Of a stretch of DNA of 61,364 nt, positions 28,415 through 37,235 are shown piece after piece. Source of the DNA: Sulfobacillus benefaciens (GTDB lineage: Bacteria > Bacillota > Sulfobacillia > Sulfobacillales > Sulfobacillaceae); contig PXYT01000018.1 of the NCBI GenBank assembly GCA_003023725.1, forward strand, positions 1-61,364. Direction: 5' to 3'. A program made the translations under genes and the position numbers. The stretch's first letter is position 1; each line of letters begins with the position of its first letter. The notes below the pieces were generated by a model. The model made no database searches and was not told the origin of the DNA. It worked only from the letters and a program-made list of their open reading frames with translations.

Positions 28415-28648
28415 CTATTTCGGACCGTGAGGCTCCACAACGATGTGGCGTGCAAGATCATAGCCAATAGCTAAATTCCGGCCTTTTTGCATCACCACCA
28501 CCGGTCCGTGCAGCAGTTTTTGCACGACTTGGACCGTGGCCCCCGGTACCAAACCCAGACGAATCGCCTGCATGCGGCTTGGGGCAAGAGAAATCTGTTC
28601 AATACGCACAGTCGTGTCGATTTCCGCGTCCAGCAATGTCACACTCAT
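28415..28648 (-). CDS. FeoA-family protein
   Basis: A 77-residue SH3-like protein. MSVTLLDAEIDTTVRIEQI starts the fold, and MQAIRLGLVPGATVQVV is the typical FeoA core; the C-terminal VMQKGRNLAIGYDLARHI completes the barrel. FeoA proteins assist FeoB at its cytosolic side. It is unusual that this one sits with the FeS reductase and tatC and not with feoB. It stops immediately before the reductase reading frame, so the two are probably cotranscribed. Confidence 0.85.
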   Translation of the reverse strand: MSVTLLDAEIDTTVRIEQISLAPSRMQAIRLGLVPGATVQVVQKLLHGPVVVMQKGRNLAIGYDLARHIVVEPHGPK

Positions 28649-28657
28649 CCCTCCGCC

Positions 28658-29410
28658 TTATCCAATGTCGTGCGGGTCAGATGTGGCCGATGGCTCATCG
28701 GTCACATCTGGGGCCTTGTAGGTAAAGCGAGCCACCAACGCCGAAATCTCATAGACCAGGTAAATGGGTAACGCCATCAAAGTCATGGACAAGGCATCGG
28801 GAGGTGCCAAAATAGCGGCAATAAAAAACGACAATAAAATAGCATAGCGCCGATACCGGGAAAACATCGTCGGGTGAACCAACCCAAGATGAGATAAGAC
28901 TCCGGAAATTAACGGCAATTCGGCGACAATCCCAAACGGAACGGATAAATCGATTATGAAACTTAACAGGCTTCCGAGCCTCCACATCGGTTCAATGCCG
29001 TGTCCCGTAAAAGAGAGCATCACGCGCAAAACAATTGGGATAAAGACAAAATAACCTACAGCCGTTCCGATGAGAAACAAGCCGAGTCCCGGACCAGCAA
29101 TTACCCCCACCACACGGCGTTCGACCTGAGTCAATCCCGGCAACACAAACGCAGAAAGTTGATACAAAATTAAGGGAGAAGCCAGAATTAAGGACATTGC
29201 CAAATCCAACTTGATTAGCGCAAAAAACGCTTCGGTGACACCCGTGACAATGACATGATGCACCGGCGTGTGACTAATAATCCAGTGTAAAACCGGTCTG
29301 GTATAAAAAAAACCGACCAAAAAGATCACCGCAACCGCTCCTAAAATGATAAAGAGACGGTTGCGCAATTCAGTCAAATGTTCGGTCACAGTCATTCGCT
29401 TCTCGTTCAT
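28658..29410 (-). CDS. tatC: Sec-independent protein translocase TatC
   Basis: A 250-residue inner-membrane protein with six hydrophobic helices. MTVTEHLTELRNRLF is the conserved cytosolic N-terminus that binds twin-arginine signal peptides, and the pattern F(I)IDLSVPFGIVAELPLISG and FFIAAILAPPDALSM is standard for helices 4-6. ATG 29410 is taken because AGGGGAG lies 5 bases upstream. tatA is not in the window. FeoA follows at 10 bp, and the response regulator ends 25 bp upstream, so all five genes 26333-30965 may form one transcript. Confidence 0.94.
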   Translation of the reverse strand: MNEKRMTVTEHLTELRNRLFIILGAVAVIFLVGFFYTRPVLHWIISHTPVHHVIVTGVTEAFFALIKLDLAMSLILASPLILYQLSAFVLPGLTQVERRVVGVIAGPGLGLFLIGTAVGYFVFIPIVLRVMLSFTGHGIEPMWRLGSLLSFIIDLSVPFGIVAELPLISGVLSHLGLVHPTMFSRYRRYAILLSFFIAAILAPPDALSMTLMALPIYLVYEISALVARFTYKAPDVTDEPSATSDPHDIG

Positions 29411-29434
29411 AGACACTCCCCTAAAGCAACCCTA

Positions 29435-30088
29435 TCAACTCTTATGTGGATCCACGATTCCTCGGCGTATCGCATAGGCAGCTGCCTGGACGCGATTTTC
29501 AAAGTGAAGTTTTTGCAAAATGTTGCGTAGGTGGTTTTTTACCGTATTTTCGGATATAAACAAGCGGCTAGCAATGTCACGATTGGAATATCCTTCTCCA
29601 ACCAGTTTCAATACCTCAAGCTCCCGTCCTGTCAGTTGGGTCTGCTGGCGTTCCACATCCTGGGTGGAAAATGCCCGGATGATCTTGAGGGCCACATCTC
29701 CCGATATAGAGGCTTCACCCCGAATTTGCGCCGAAAGTTCTTCCAAAAACTGTTCCGGGTCCAAATGTTTGAGGAGATAACCCTGGGCACCAGCTTTAAC
29801 GGCCTCAAACAACAAGTCGTTTTCGTCGCTCGCGGTCAATACCACGATTCTTACGTAGGGCATCTGCTCTTTGATAATCCGGGTTGCTTCCAGCCCTCCA
29901 TCACCCGGCATATTAATATCCATCAAAATCAGATCGGGCATCAACTCTTCGGCTAACCTCACGGCTTCTTCGCCCGTTTGGGCCTCTCCGACCACTTCCA
30001 TGTCTGGACGACCGGCCAATAATGAAGCCATTCCCGATCGAAACAAAGCGTGGTCATCCACTAACATAACTCTTGCTTTTTCCAACAA
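29435..30088 (-). CDS. NarL/LuxR-family response regulator
   Basis: A 217-residue regulator. The receiver domain has VDDHALFRSG at residues 10-19, the phospho-Asp at about residue 57 in LILMDINMPGDGG, Thr in VVLTASDEND and Lys in YLLKHLD. The C-terminal LuxR helix-turn-helix is LTGRELEVLKLVGEGYSNRDIA to SENTVKNHLRNIL. It overlaps the kinase gene by 35 bp, so the two are translated together. The order matches DegSU-like or NreBC-like systems; the target genes are unknown, with tatC and feoA downstream as candidates. Confidence 0.92.
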   Translation of the reverse strand: MLEKARVMLVDDHALFRSGMASLLAGRPDMEVVGEAQTGEEAVRLAEELMPDLILMDINMPGDGGLEATRIIKEQMPYVRIVVLTASDENDLLFEAVKAGAQGYLLKHLDPEQFLEELSAQIRGEASISGDVALKIIRAFSTQDVERQQTQLTGRELEVLKLVGEGYSNRDIASRLFISENTVKNHLRNILQKLHFENRVQAAAYAIRRGIVDPHKS

Positions 30089-30965
30089 CGTCTCCCCCTT
30101 TATCCCCGTCGACTTGACAGGTGATGGTCACGACTGTCCCCACTCCCGGCTCGGACTGAATCGATACCCGACCCCCAAACGTTTGGGCCCGTTCTTGCAT
30201 TATGCCCAGACCAAAATGGTGATTAAGTGGTCCCGATCCCATCACAAACCCCTTGCCATCGTCAATCACCTTTAATTGTACGACTTCATCCAGAAATGCA
30301 GCGGTTATTTGAACATGTTTTGCTTCCGCATGCTTTCTGACATTGGCTAGTGACTCCTGGATAATCCGCAAAATCTGCACGGACGCCATCTCATTCCACG
30401 GAACCGCGTCATTGGGCAGTGGCGCCACTTCAACATCGACCTTCGTGCCCTCTTGAAAATCCATGGCTAGGGTCCGAACCGCCGTCCAAAAGCCCTCTTC
30501 CAAACGCTTCCCTGCGCGTAAATCATATAACGATTGACGTACTTCGGAATAGGACTTATTTACGGCGGATCGGATATCGTCCAGCTCTCGTCGCAGTTCA
30601 TCCAGCCGGTGTCCTTCGAGCAACGTTTTGGCTTGATAAACTTTGAGATTGATGACCGCCAGGGTTTGTGCGAGTCCATCATGCATTTCCCGCGCAAGAC
30701 GTTCCCGTTCTTGAAGAGCCAGCATCGCATTTTGGAATGTGCGGCGTTCATTCTCCATTTTTTCTATGACATCAAAAACATACGAGGAAAACCCCGCTGC
30801 CCCCACCAATGTCACTGCGATGGCCACTAAGCTGACACTGGCTGGCGGCAGCATACGTCTTAAATAATAAAATCGTACGGTTTCAGCCACTGCGACAAAG
30901 AGGGTGGGACCAATAGTCGTCAACAACTTAAGCCGACGGTACCGTCGGCGGTCATCGTATTCCAT
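30054..30965 (-). CDS. Sensor histidine kinase (HisKA_3 type)
   Basis: A 303-residue kinase. Two hydrophobic segments span residues 16-32 and 42-63 with almost no external loop. A coiled region then leads to the phospho-His in AREMHDGLAQTLAVI at residue 95. The ATPase domain shows the N-box ESLANVRKHAEAKHVQ, the G1 box DDGKGF and the G2 box FGLGIMQERAQTFGG. ATG 30965 is chosen for its GGAGGGAG site; a longer start at 31007 has none. The short sensor region suggests a signal inside the membrane. Partner is the response regulator overlapping its 3' end. Confidence 0.92.
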   Translation of the reverse strand: MEYDDRRRYRRLKLLTTIGPTLFVAVAETVRFYYLRRMLPPASVSLVAIAVTLVGAAGFSSYVFDVIEKMENERRTFQNAMLALQERERLAREMHDGLAQTLAVINLKVYQAKTLLEGHRLDELRRELDDIRSAVNKSYSEVRQSLYDLRAGKRLEEGFWTAVRTLAMDFQEGTKVDVEVAPLPNDAVPWNEMASVQILRIIQESLANVRKHAEAKHVQITAAFLDEVVQLKVIDDGKGFVMGSGPLNHHFGLGIMQERAQTFGGRVSIQSEPGVGTVVTITCQVDGDKGGDVVGKSKSYVSG

Positions 30966-31091
30966 TTTGTCTCCCTCCAGTCGCTTATAACGGAACCAAT
31001 TCTTCATAAGCTTATTGTACCTGCCCGTTCCGAGTGGGGTAAAGACACAATCGTTCTCCTAGACAATCATCACACATCATTTCTGTTATCC

Positions 31092-31865
31092 TTAGTCATC
31101 TGCCATTCGCCCATGCACCCAAAAATATTTACACTCGTGAATAACGCGTTGAGGCTGATCGAGAACGGCCAAATGTCCGCAGCGAGGTAGGGCTTTTAGT
31201 TCGCTGCCGTCAATCAGTTTTTGAACTTCGTCCGCTTCTTCAGGCGGTGTTCGGACATCTTCCACCCCCACCATAATCAATGTCGGCACTTTCACTTGAC
31301 GAAAAACTTCTTCATTACGCACCGCATAAAATGCCTGCATAGCTTGCAAATACTTTTCTTTGTCAACTTGTCCCATTTCCAGGATCAAGTTTTCCTTCAC
31401 TTCAGGCAGCGCATACTTCGTTAGAGTGAGTTCCGCATAATTTCGTGCAAACTCCATCATACTCATATTTTGAAGCTGGAGACGCCTGGACCGCAATTCC
31501 TCTTCCGCGTTGTCAAATCCTCGGGTTGTCCCGATAAGAGTCAAGGAACGAACCAGACCTCCTGGGTTCAAGGCAGCAACACGGCTCATCACCCAGCTCC
31601 CCAATGACACACCCATCAAGTGCACGGGCTTGTCCGTCTCACGCAAAATGTCTATGGTATCACCAACCCAGTCGTCCAAGGTCGGGAACACGTGTCCATT
31701 GTCACCCACCCCCCGGGGGTCCCACAAAACCACACTATATTCACGGGAGAGCGCCGGACGAATCCGGTGAAACAAAAACTGTCCCAGTCCCAGACTTGGA
31801 TGTGCCAGGACGGCGAATTCCCCGTTCCCAAACGCATGGTAGGTAATTCCTCGGACCGTTTGCAC
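31092..31865 (-). CDS. Alpha/beta-hydrolase
   Basis: A 257-residue alpha/beta-hydrolase. The oxyanion strand is AVLAHPSLGLGQF, the nucleophile elbow GVSLGSWV near residue 91, the acid is in VGVEDVRTPPEEAD near residue 205 and the His in PRCGHLAVLDQPQRV. This resembles 3-oxoadipate enol-lactonase and related esterases. The true substrate is unknown. The start is GTG with GGAGGATGG ahead. Upstream is the MocA/CoxG pair 25 bp away, so it could belong to that unit; the two-component system is downstream. Confidence 0.8.
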   Translation of the reverse strand: MQTVRGITYHAFGNGEFAVLAHPSLGLGQFLFHRIRPALSREYSVVLWDPRGVGDNGHVFPTLDDWVGDTIDILRETDKPVHLMGVSLGSWVMSRVAALNPGGLVRSLTLIGTTRGFDNAEEELRSRRLQLQNMSMMEFARNYAELTLTKYALPEVKENLILEMGQVDKEKYLQAMQAFYAVRNEEVFRQVKVPTLIMVGVEDVRTPPEEADEVQKLIDGSELKALPRCGHLAVLDQPQRVIHECKYFWVHGRMADD

Positions 31866-31889
31866 TTCTCACCATCCTCCGTCCTATAT

Positions 31890-32579
31890 TTACCGTTCCA
31901 TTTCCGCGGCTAATCGGCAAGCCGTTCGGTAATCCTCTGGCGTGTCGATGTCTTTAGCCGGATTCGGGCGACCACTCACGCCATAGTCGACATAACAGAC
32001 CGCACTGGCATGTTGAGCCCACAACGCTCCAAATCCCCGGTCCCCTCGTAATTGCCCGGTCCACCTCAACGCCTCACAATCAAAAATCACAGGGTGACCG
32101 GGAATTTGATTGTACCGGGGCCGTACGACATGACAGTTCGCGGACCTGCGGTCAAAATCACCGATCACTCTGCGGATGTCCGTCCCCAACACGAAAGGTT
32201 CGTCCCCCAGCAATATTGCCGCAGAAGCGCCAGGCCATTTTGCTTGCATGAAGGACACCGCCAGTTGGATCGAATGCGATATACCACGCTCTGGGCTGTT
32301 GTTCAGAACAAAATGCAGTCGGCTGTTATGAATAGCGAGGGGTAGGTCGGGACGGCACACCACCACCAACGGGTGAGGTGTTTCTTGCAAAACACGCATA
32401 ACCAACGCGTCCAGAAGTGTTCCAGACGACCAAGGCAAAAGCATTTTGGACTGACCCATCCGAACCGATAATCCAGCCGCCAGCAAAAGCACCACAGTCA
32501 AATGAGAGAAATCACCGTGCCGCTCTGTTGTCTCATTGAGCGGGTTTGACGATATGAATTGCGTGGGGGGAGACACCAT
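31890..32579 (-). CDS. MobA/MocA-like nucleotidyltransferase
   Basis: A 229-residue enzyme with the NTP-transferase motif LLLAAGLSVRMGQSK followed by MLLPW, a middle ILLGDEPFV with the metal-binding Asp and a C-terminal KDIDTPEDYR. This is the MocA-like type that makes molybdopterin cytosine dinucleotide for molybdenum hydroxylases; MobA or IspD-like activities are less likely. The start could also be the GTG at 32588; I chose ATG 32579 because GAGG lies 8 bases upstream. It follows coxG by 32 bp. Both genes normally accompany CO dehydrogenase-type or xanthine dehydrogenase-type operons, but no structural subunit is present here. Confidence 0.83.
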   Translation of the reverse strand: MVSPPTQFISSNPLNETTERHGDFSHLTVVLLLAAGLSVRMGQSKMLLPWSSGTLLDALVMRVLQETPHPLVVVCRPDLPLAIHNSRLHFVLNNSPERGISHSIQLAVSFMQAKWPGASAAILLGDEPFVLGTDIRRVIGDFDRRSANCHVVRPRYNQIPGHPVIFDCEALRWTGQLRGDRGFGALWAQHASAVCYVDYGVSGRPNPAKDIDTPEDYRTACRLAAEMER

Positions 32580-32611
32580 TTCCCACACCTCAACTTTCTC
32601 TCATTGTCACA

Positions 32612-33058
32612 TCAAAGCCGTCGGCGGGCGCGCTTGGATATGGCACTAAAAAACTGGCCGATAAGAACGTTTCCGGCTCCCGATAAAACTTTCTGGCCGA
32701 CGAAATGGGACTGTTCACCAAAACCCCCCTCTCCTTTATAGTGTAAATCTGTTTGTGCATCATTACTACTAGTCAGCGCCACATCGAGAGACATAAAGAA
32801 GGGGCCGTTGGAACCCTGTCCCTCTAACGACAGATGATAGTGACTGGGAGGCACAACGTCTTCGATGCGTAACTCTCCGCGGTATTGTCCTTTAAGGCCG
32901 GGAATTCCCAGCTCCATTTCCACCGCGTAAACCCCGGGTTCCTTTTCGTTCATGGTTTTCAGCCCCGGCATCGTTTCAATGAGCACGTTCGGATCCATAA
33001 GCAACTCAAACACCACACGCTGCGGTGCATCGACAACTTTGTGTGTGTCCACTTCCAC
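32612..33058 (-). CDS. CoxG-like SRPBCC protein
   Basis: A 148-residue START/SRPBCC-fold protein: VVDAPQRVVFELLMDPNVL leads to LKTMNEKEPGVYAVEMEL and the C-terminal basic FFSAISKRARRRL. This is the CoxG family, which helps recruit and mature CO dehydrogenase and other molybdenum hydroxylases at the membrane. The start is GTG, since an in-frame TGA lies four codons upstream. It forms a pair with the MocA-like gene. The plus-strand gene at 33284 is divergent from it. Confidence 0.82.
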   Translation of the reverse strand: MEVDTHKVVDAPQRVVFELLMDPNVLIETMPGLKTMNEKEPGVYAVEMELGIPGLKGQYRGELRIEDVVPPSHYHLSLEGQGSNGPFFMSLDVALTSSNDAQTDLHYKGEGGFGEQSHFVGQKVLSGAGNVLIGQFFSAISKRARRRL

Positions 33059-33283
33059 GACTTGTCGTCAGCTCCTCGTAATGGACTCGTCAGCCCGGTC
33101 ACTGAAATGGCTGATCGTATATATATGTATATTGCGTTGTCGTCCCGATAGTTCTCAAATTTTTTCGCGCCCGGCCAGTCCTATCCCTGAGGCATCATGA
33201 CATGTTAGCATATCAAGGAATAAGATAAGTCGCGTTATGTTGCAAGACCATACAACCAGCTCGGAGAAAAGGGGAATCGTAAT

Positions 33284-33565
33284 ATGAGGATTCAATCATT
33301 GGAACAAATAATCGAACAACGCTTTGAGTCGTTCCTTGAGCCGCGTCTTGAGCATTGGTTCCGCAGGTACTTGGAATCTCCTAGCGGTGAGGCGATCATC
33401 TCCACTATTTTGGCGGATGTCATGGTTTCATGGATGCGGCCCGGATCCGGGGAGGGCCACAACTACCTCGAAACGATTGTTCTGGACTTGGTCAGCCGTT
33501 TGAAAGATAATCCCGGATTCAGAGAGCGGCTCTTAGCCACGATGTCGCGCAAAAGCGCGGACTGA
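33284..33565 (+). CDS. Hypothetical protein, 93 residues
   Basis: A convincing small gene: GGAG and AAGGGGAAT ribosome-like sequences precede the ATG. The product is acidic-basic and mostly helical (RIQSLEQIIEQRFESFLEPR at the start, NPGFRERLLATMSRKSAD at the end). There is no Cys cluster or membrane segment. I do not recognise it. Its stop touches the stop of the deacetylase gene, with no gap. Confidence 0.6.
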   Translation: MRIQSLEQIIEQRFESFLEPRLEHWFRRYLESPSGEAIISTILADVMVSWMRPGSGEGHNYLETIVLDLVSRLKDNPGFRERLLATMSRKSAD

Positions 33566-34819
33566 CTAGGCGCGCCGGGGATTTGACGATCGCAGGTAGC
33601 GCTCCATCAATGTCTCGCGGTCCATAAGCAGCAATACCGGCTTAAGCCGCAAAAAGCGTTTTAGTGCATGCCAACCGTCTGCATGATAAATGGCCATAAG
33701 CACTATAAGATAGATCCACATCGACCACTTACGGGATCCAGAAACGCTCATTCGTTCAAATCCCAGCTTTTCGATGGCGCTCGACGCGTCCAGTAAGGTA
33801 ATCCCTCCCACCACAACAATATCCTGATACTTTTCACTCCTGGCTACAAAACCGGCCAGATCCGATAAACTGCGCAAAACAGCATGGAAAGCTCTGAGCC
33901 CTCCTGCACGGCTGGAACTCAACTGCGAAAGGGCGGGGTTGCCAAAATGAATTTCACCCATAGGTTGAGAACGGGTCACTTTTTTCCCCGTCGAAAGCAC
34001 AACCGTTTTAAACGGATATTTGATGTGGCCCAGGCGAAGGACGGGGTCCCCGCCCAGCGAGGACGGAATCGTATCAATATCCCATTGGCGCGTAAATCGC
34101 GTCTCCCACCATGTCCACCACCGCCGAAACTCAGAATGGTCGTTTTCCAACTCTGAGGTGCTCACAGGATGCAAACCCAGCTCACGAACCTTGTCGATAA
34201 TAGGTCCCAGGGCTTGAACCGTGTTTCGGCGATCACCTCCTCCATCATGCATCACGACAATACTGCCCGGATGGGACAACTGCACCACATAGTGTTCAAT
34301 CATCTCAGGCGTTTTGCCGCTTTTCCAGTCATCCGGTGCAATGGACCAAAGAACGCGTCTTAACCCCAGACGGTGTGCCATCATGCCCGTCATCACATTG
34401 TGATGCCCCCAGGGCGGTCGGTAGGACACCGGTCTCGTCCCGGTAATGGCTTCAATCGTATCCAGTCCACGGCGGATTTCCCGGGCCGCAGACCATGGCC
34501 AAAACAAATACATGGACCGGTGCTGGTAGCCATGTAATCCAATCTCATGGCCACCAGCCACCATTTCCTTGAGCATTTCAGGGTAGTGCTGGGCGCGTTC
34601 GGCCACAACAAAAAATGTCGCGCGAGCATTGTGTTCCCGAAGAACTCGAAGAATGTCGGGAGTATCCGGTCCCGGCCCATCATCAAAAGTTAAAGCAATT
34701 TGATGATGCTCACGAGAACCAAAGACGGCACCCCACTGCAGGTGGTGCCAAACCAGATCGGGAATAAGATAGACAGTCATCCACGCCGCAACAATTCCGG
34801 CAACGACAATCCCAAACAT
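33566..34819 (-). CDS. Polysaccharide deacetylase with C-terminal YkoP-like domain
   Basis: A 417-residue protein with an N-terminal hydrophobic anchor (residues 4-20). Then comes a NodB domain: metal Asp-Asp in ALTFDDGPGPDTP, His pair in EIGLHGYQHRSMYLF, PPWGHHN and the late VVMHDGGGDR motif. The C-terminal half from about residue 250 has a GEIHFGNPAL segment that resembles the YkoP-type domain found in Bacillus; I am unsure of that name. It probably deacetylates or modifies a cell-surface glycan. The ATG follows AAAGGAG. It is the last of three genes with the MFS and glycosyltransferase genes. Confidence 0.85.
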   Translation of the reverse strand: MFGIVVAGIVAAWMTVYLIPDLVWHHLQWGAVFGSREHHQIALTFDDGPGPDTPDILRVLREHNARATFFVVAERAQHYPEMLKEMVAGGHEIGLHGYQHRSMYLFWPWSAAREIRRGLDTIEAITGTRPVSYRPPWGHHNVMTGMMAHRLGLRRVLWSIAPDDWKSGKTPEMIEHYVVQLSHPGSIVVMHDGGGDRRNTVQALGPIIDKVRELGLHPVSTSELENDHSEFRRWWTWWETRFTRQWDIDTIPSSLGGDPVLRLGHIKYPFKTVVLSTGKKVTRSQPMGEIHFGNPALSQLSSSRAGGLRAFHAVLRSLSDLAGFVARSEKYQDIVVVGGITLLDASSAIEKLGFERMSVSGSRKWSMWIYLIVLMAIYHADGWHALKRFLRLKPVLLLMDRETLMERYLRSSNPRRA

Positions 34820-34843
34820 ACTTTTCTCCTTTACTAACCAATC

Positions 34844-36013
34844 TCAGTTTTGTATTTTTTCTTTTAATGGAAATGAAGCATAAAAGGCTCCCATCACCAA
34901 GAGGATAAAAGACGACGCCACGAAAGGCAGCCAAATCCGAATCGTGAACAGCCTTGTTCCCAAAATCGGTCCCACTGACATTCCCAGTCCTTCCACGGTC
35001 ATAAATACACCCCATAGCCATCCTTCAATTTCCTTGGGGATCAAGCCTGCCAAAAACGCGTTCCATGATGGCAAAATCATGGCATAGGACAAACCCAGTA
35101 TGCCCCCGGAAATGATCAATTCGAAAAAGTGCCGGAAGAAAGCAATGCCCAACAGGGCACCCCCCGCTATGAAGAATCCGCCAACCAAAGGAAAATGCAG
35201 CCCGAAACGGTCGGTAATTCGCCCCATGGGAACTAGCAGAAGAACTGTAAAGGCCCCGCTTCCGAGCATCAGTTCGGCAAACTGAACATGGTCCAGATGT
35301 AGAACATGCGTCGTAAACGGTTGCAAAATTGGTAACATCAGCCCCAATGTCATATTTTGCACAAATGTGCCAGGAAGCACCCAGCGAAAGCGCCACAAAG
35401 TTCGCCCTAAATGCCTGGACTTCGGCTGGTGTGGATGAACTTGCGTCAATCTCGGATCCGCGATCCAGATTGTCACGGCAAAAGCCAGCACATCCGCGGC
35501 AATCAGGAGCGAAAACGCAATGCGGTCATGGCCCCCCAATACGAAGTTAATCAACACGGGCCCCAGGCCCGATCCCGTTAACCAGGCAGCAAAAACCAGC
35601 CCCATCATCGATGCGCGCCTTTCAGGCTCGGTAAGCCGATTGGTTCCAGTAACCACTGCCGGCCAGTGAGTGGCCGTTCCCACTCCGAGTAATGCCACAA
35701 ACACAATAATCATGGCCGGATGTCTCGTATTCATGGCCCCTATCAGCGACAGGCACTCGATCGCAAGTCCCATTGTGAGCACACGGGGAACCCCGATACG
35801 GTCAACCAGCCACCCCGCGGGTCCGCGAAAAACTGTATCTAAAAAATAGTGACTGGACAAAGCCCATCCCACGATAGTCAGGGAAGCGCCTAACGGTCCT
35901 GTCACATATGCCGGCAGCAGAGTAATAATCAAAGCACCGCGTGCAAATTCGGCGAATCCCAGAGCCACCAATAACAACGACTGAGGAAGTGACAGCTCAT
36001 TACGCAGGCGCAT
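34844..36013 (-). CDS. MFS transporter (SMR/YqgE-like group)
   Basis: A 389-residue protein with 12 hydrophobic segments. Internal features include GWLVDRIGVPRVLTMG after helix 3 (the MFS loop motif A pattern) and GRITDRFGLHFPLVGG in the second half, so both halves of the fold are present. The substrate is unknown. Its start overlaps the end of the glycosyltransferase gene by 14 bp and the deacetylase begins 24 bp downstream; such tight packing suggests lipid or glycan export in this operon, but this is inference. Confidence 0.8.
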   Translation of the reverse strand: MRLRNELSLPQSLLLVALGFAEFARGALIITLLPAYVTGPLGASLTIVGWALSSHYFLDTVFRGPAGWLVDRIGVPRVLTMGLAIECLSLIGAMNTRHPAMIIVFVALLGVGTATHWPAVVTGTNRLTEPERRASMMGLVFAAWLTGSGLGPVLINFVLGGHDRIAFSLLIAADVLAFAVTIWIADPRLTQVHPHQPKSRHLGRTLWRFRWVLPGTFVQNMTLGLMLPILQPFTTHVLHLDHVQFAELMLGSGAFTVLLLVPMGRITDRFGLHFPLVGGFFIAGGALLGIAFFRHFFELIISGGILGLSYAMILPSWNAFLAGLIPKEIEGWLWGVFMTVEGLGMSVGPILGTRLFTIRIWLPFVASSFILLVMGAFYASFPLKEKIQN

Positions 36014-37235
36014 TGGCTTCCTCGGTTTGAAGGGCTAAGTCAATATTTGTCGCAACTATTCGCGCAGCTTCCGGGTGTCCTAGACTTTTCGCTTGATGAG
36101 CCATGGCCTTTAACTCCCAAGGATGTTCTAATAAGTGCGTCACAATCTCCCCCAAATCTTCTTCCGTGTGCGCTCGGCGCCCTGCTCCGTTTCGAACCAA
36201 AAATTCCGCATTGGCATCTTCCTGTCCGGGAATAGGTCGGTATATCACGGTGGGTAGCCCCCGACACAACGATTCTGTGGTGGTCAAACCTCCCGCTTTG
36301 CTGATTAACAAAGATGACACCGCCATGAGTTCGTGCACATTATTGACATAACCTAAAACGGCCATGGGATTTTTCGCTTTTTCTTCGTATTCTTTCGCCA
36401 GATTAAAACGCCACTCTTCGTGTCCAGCAATTACGATCGTCGTGTGTCTGGCGGGAACACGGTCCAGGATTCTCAATACTTGCACGTACTCGGAAATTGG
36501 CATATAGGCTCCACCCATGAACAGAATGACCGGCGAGTCCGCCTCGATACCCAGCCGCCGGCGAACCTCCTCTTCATCAACGGCTCCCTGAAATCGTTCA
36601 TCAACCGGAATACCGGATACAATAACCTTATCCGGGTTAATATGCCGATCTATTAATTCCTGCCGCATGTCCTCACTACCGACGAAATACATGTCTACCG
36701 CAGGGTGAATCCACTGGGTATGAACACTGTAGTCCGTCATGACCACAAAATTAATTACATCGAGTTTTCCAAGCTGCTTAAGAGTCGAAACAACCCCCGC
36801 GGCGGTGGGATAGGTCGAGACGATTAACTTGGGAGGCATATTTTTTATAGCCCCATAAAATCGTTTGAGACCAATGTGATTAATCATACGCTGAGTTCGC
36901 GATAAGGGATCAATGTTCTGTGTCGAGGTGTAAAACCATCGCCATACCGATGGCGCCCGTCTTACACTGGTTAAATAACCCCACCTAATCAGATTATCCA
37001 ATCCCGGATTCACAAAGCGATAATAATCTACAATACCCAGCCGCAACTGATTGTTTTTAATTAATAATTGCAATGCAATAGCTTTTGCCGCACGTAAATG
37101 ACCATCACCATACCGGGCTGCAAGAATCATAACCTCGGGGTGGAGGCTTAAAGCAGCTTCATGGTGGGTCGACAACCAGTCGACCCACTCCGCAGACTGT
37201 CTAACATCTGTGCCAGATACGGGCACCATGTCCAT
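36000..37235 (-). CDS. Glycosyltransferase of the MGDG synthase / UgtP family
   Basis: A 411-residue GT28-type enzyme. EVMILAARYGDGHLRAAKA is the family N-terminal acceptor-binding segment, and the C-terminal donor site has SSLLISKAGGLTTTESLCRGLP near residue 320, with PGQEDANAEFLVRNGA following. In Bacillus such proteins add glucose to diacylglycerol (UgtP) or belong to the YkoN group. The ATG has GGAGGTGG 5 bases upstream. It is the first gene of the three-gene unit with the MFS and deacetylase genes, so glycolipid or surface polymer synthesis is likely. Confidence 0.87.
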   Translation of the reverse strand: MDMVPVSGTDVRQSAEWVDWLSTHHEAALSLHPEVMILAARYGDGHLRAAKAIALQLLIKNNQLRLGIVDYYRFVNPGLDNLIRWGYLTSVRRAPSVWRWFYTSTQNIDPLSRTQRMINHIGLKRFYGAIKNMPPKLIVSTYPTAAGVVSTLKQLGKLDVINFVVMTDYSVHTQWIHPAVDMYFVGSEDMRQELIDRHINPDKVIVSGIPVDERFQGAVDEEEVRRRLGIEADSPVILFMGGAYMPISEYVQVLRILDRVPARHTTIVIAGHEEWRFNLAKEYEEKAKNPMAVLGYVNNVHELMAVSSLLISKAGGLTTTESLCRGLPTVIYRPIPGQEDANAEFLVRNGAGRRAHTEEDLGEIVTHLLEHPWELKAMAHQAKSLGHPEAARIVATNIDLALQTEEANAPA

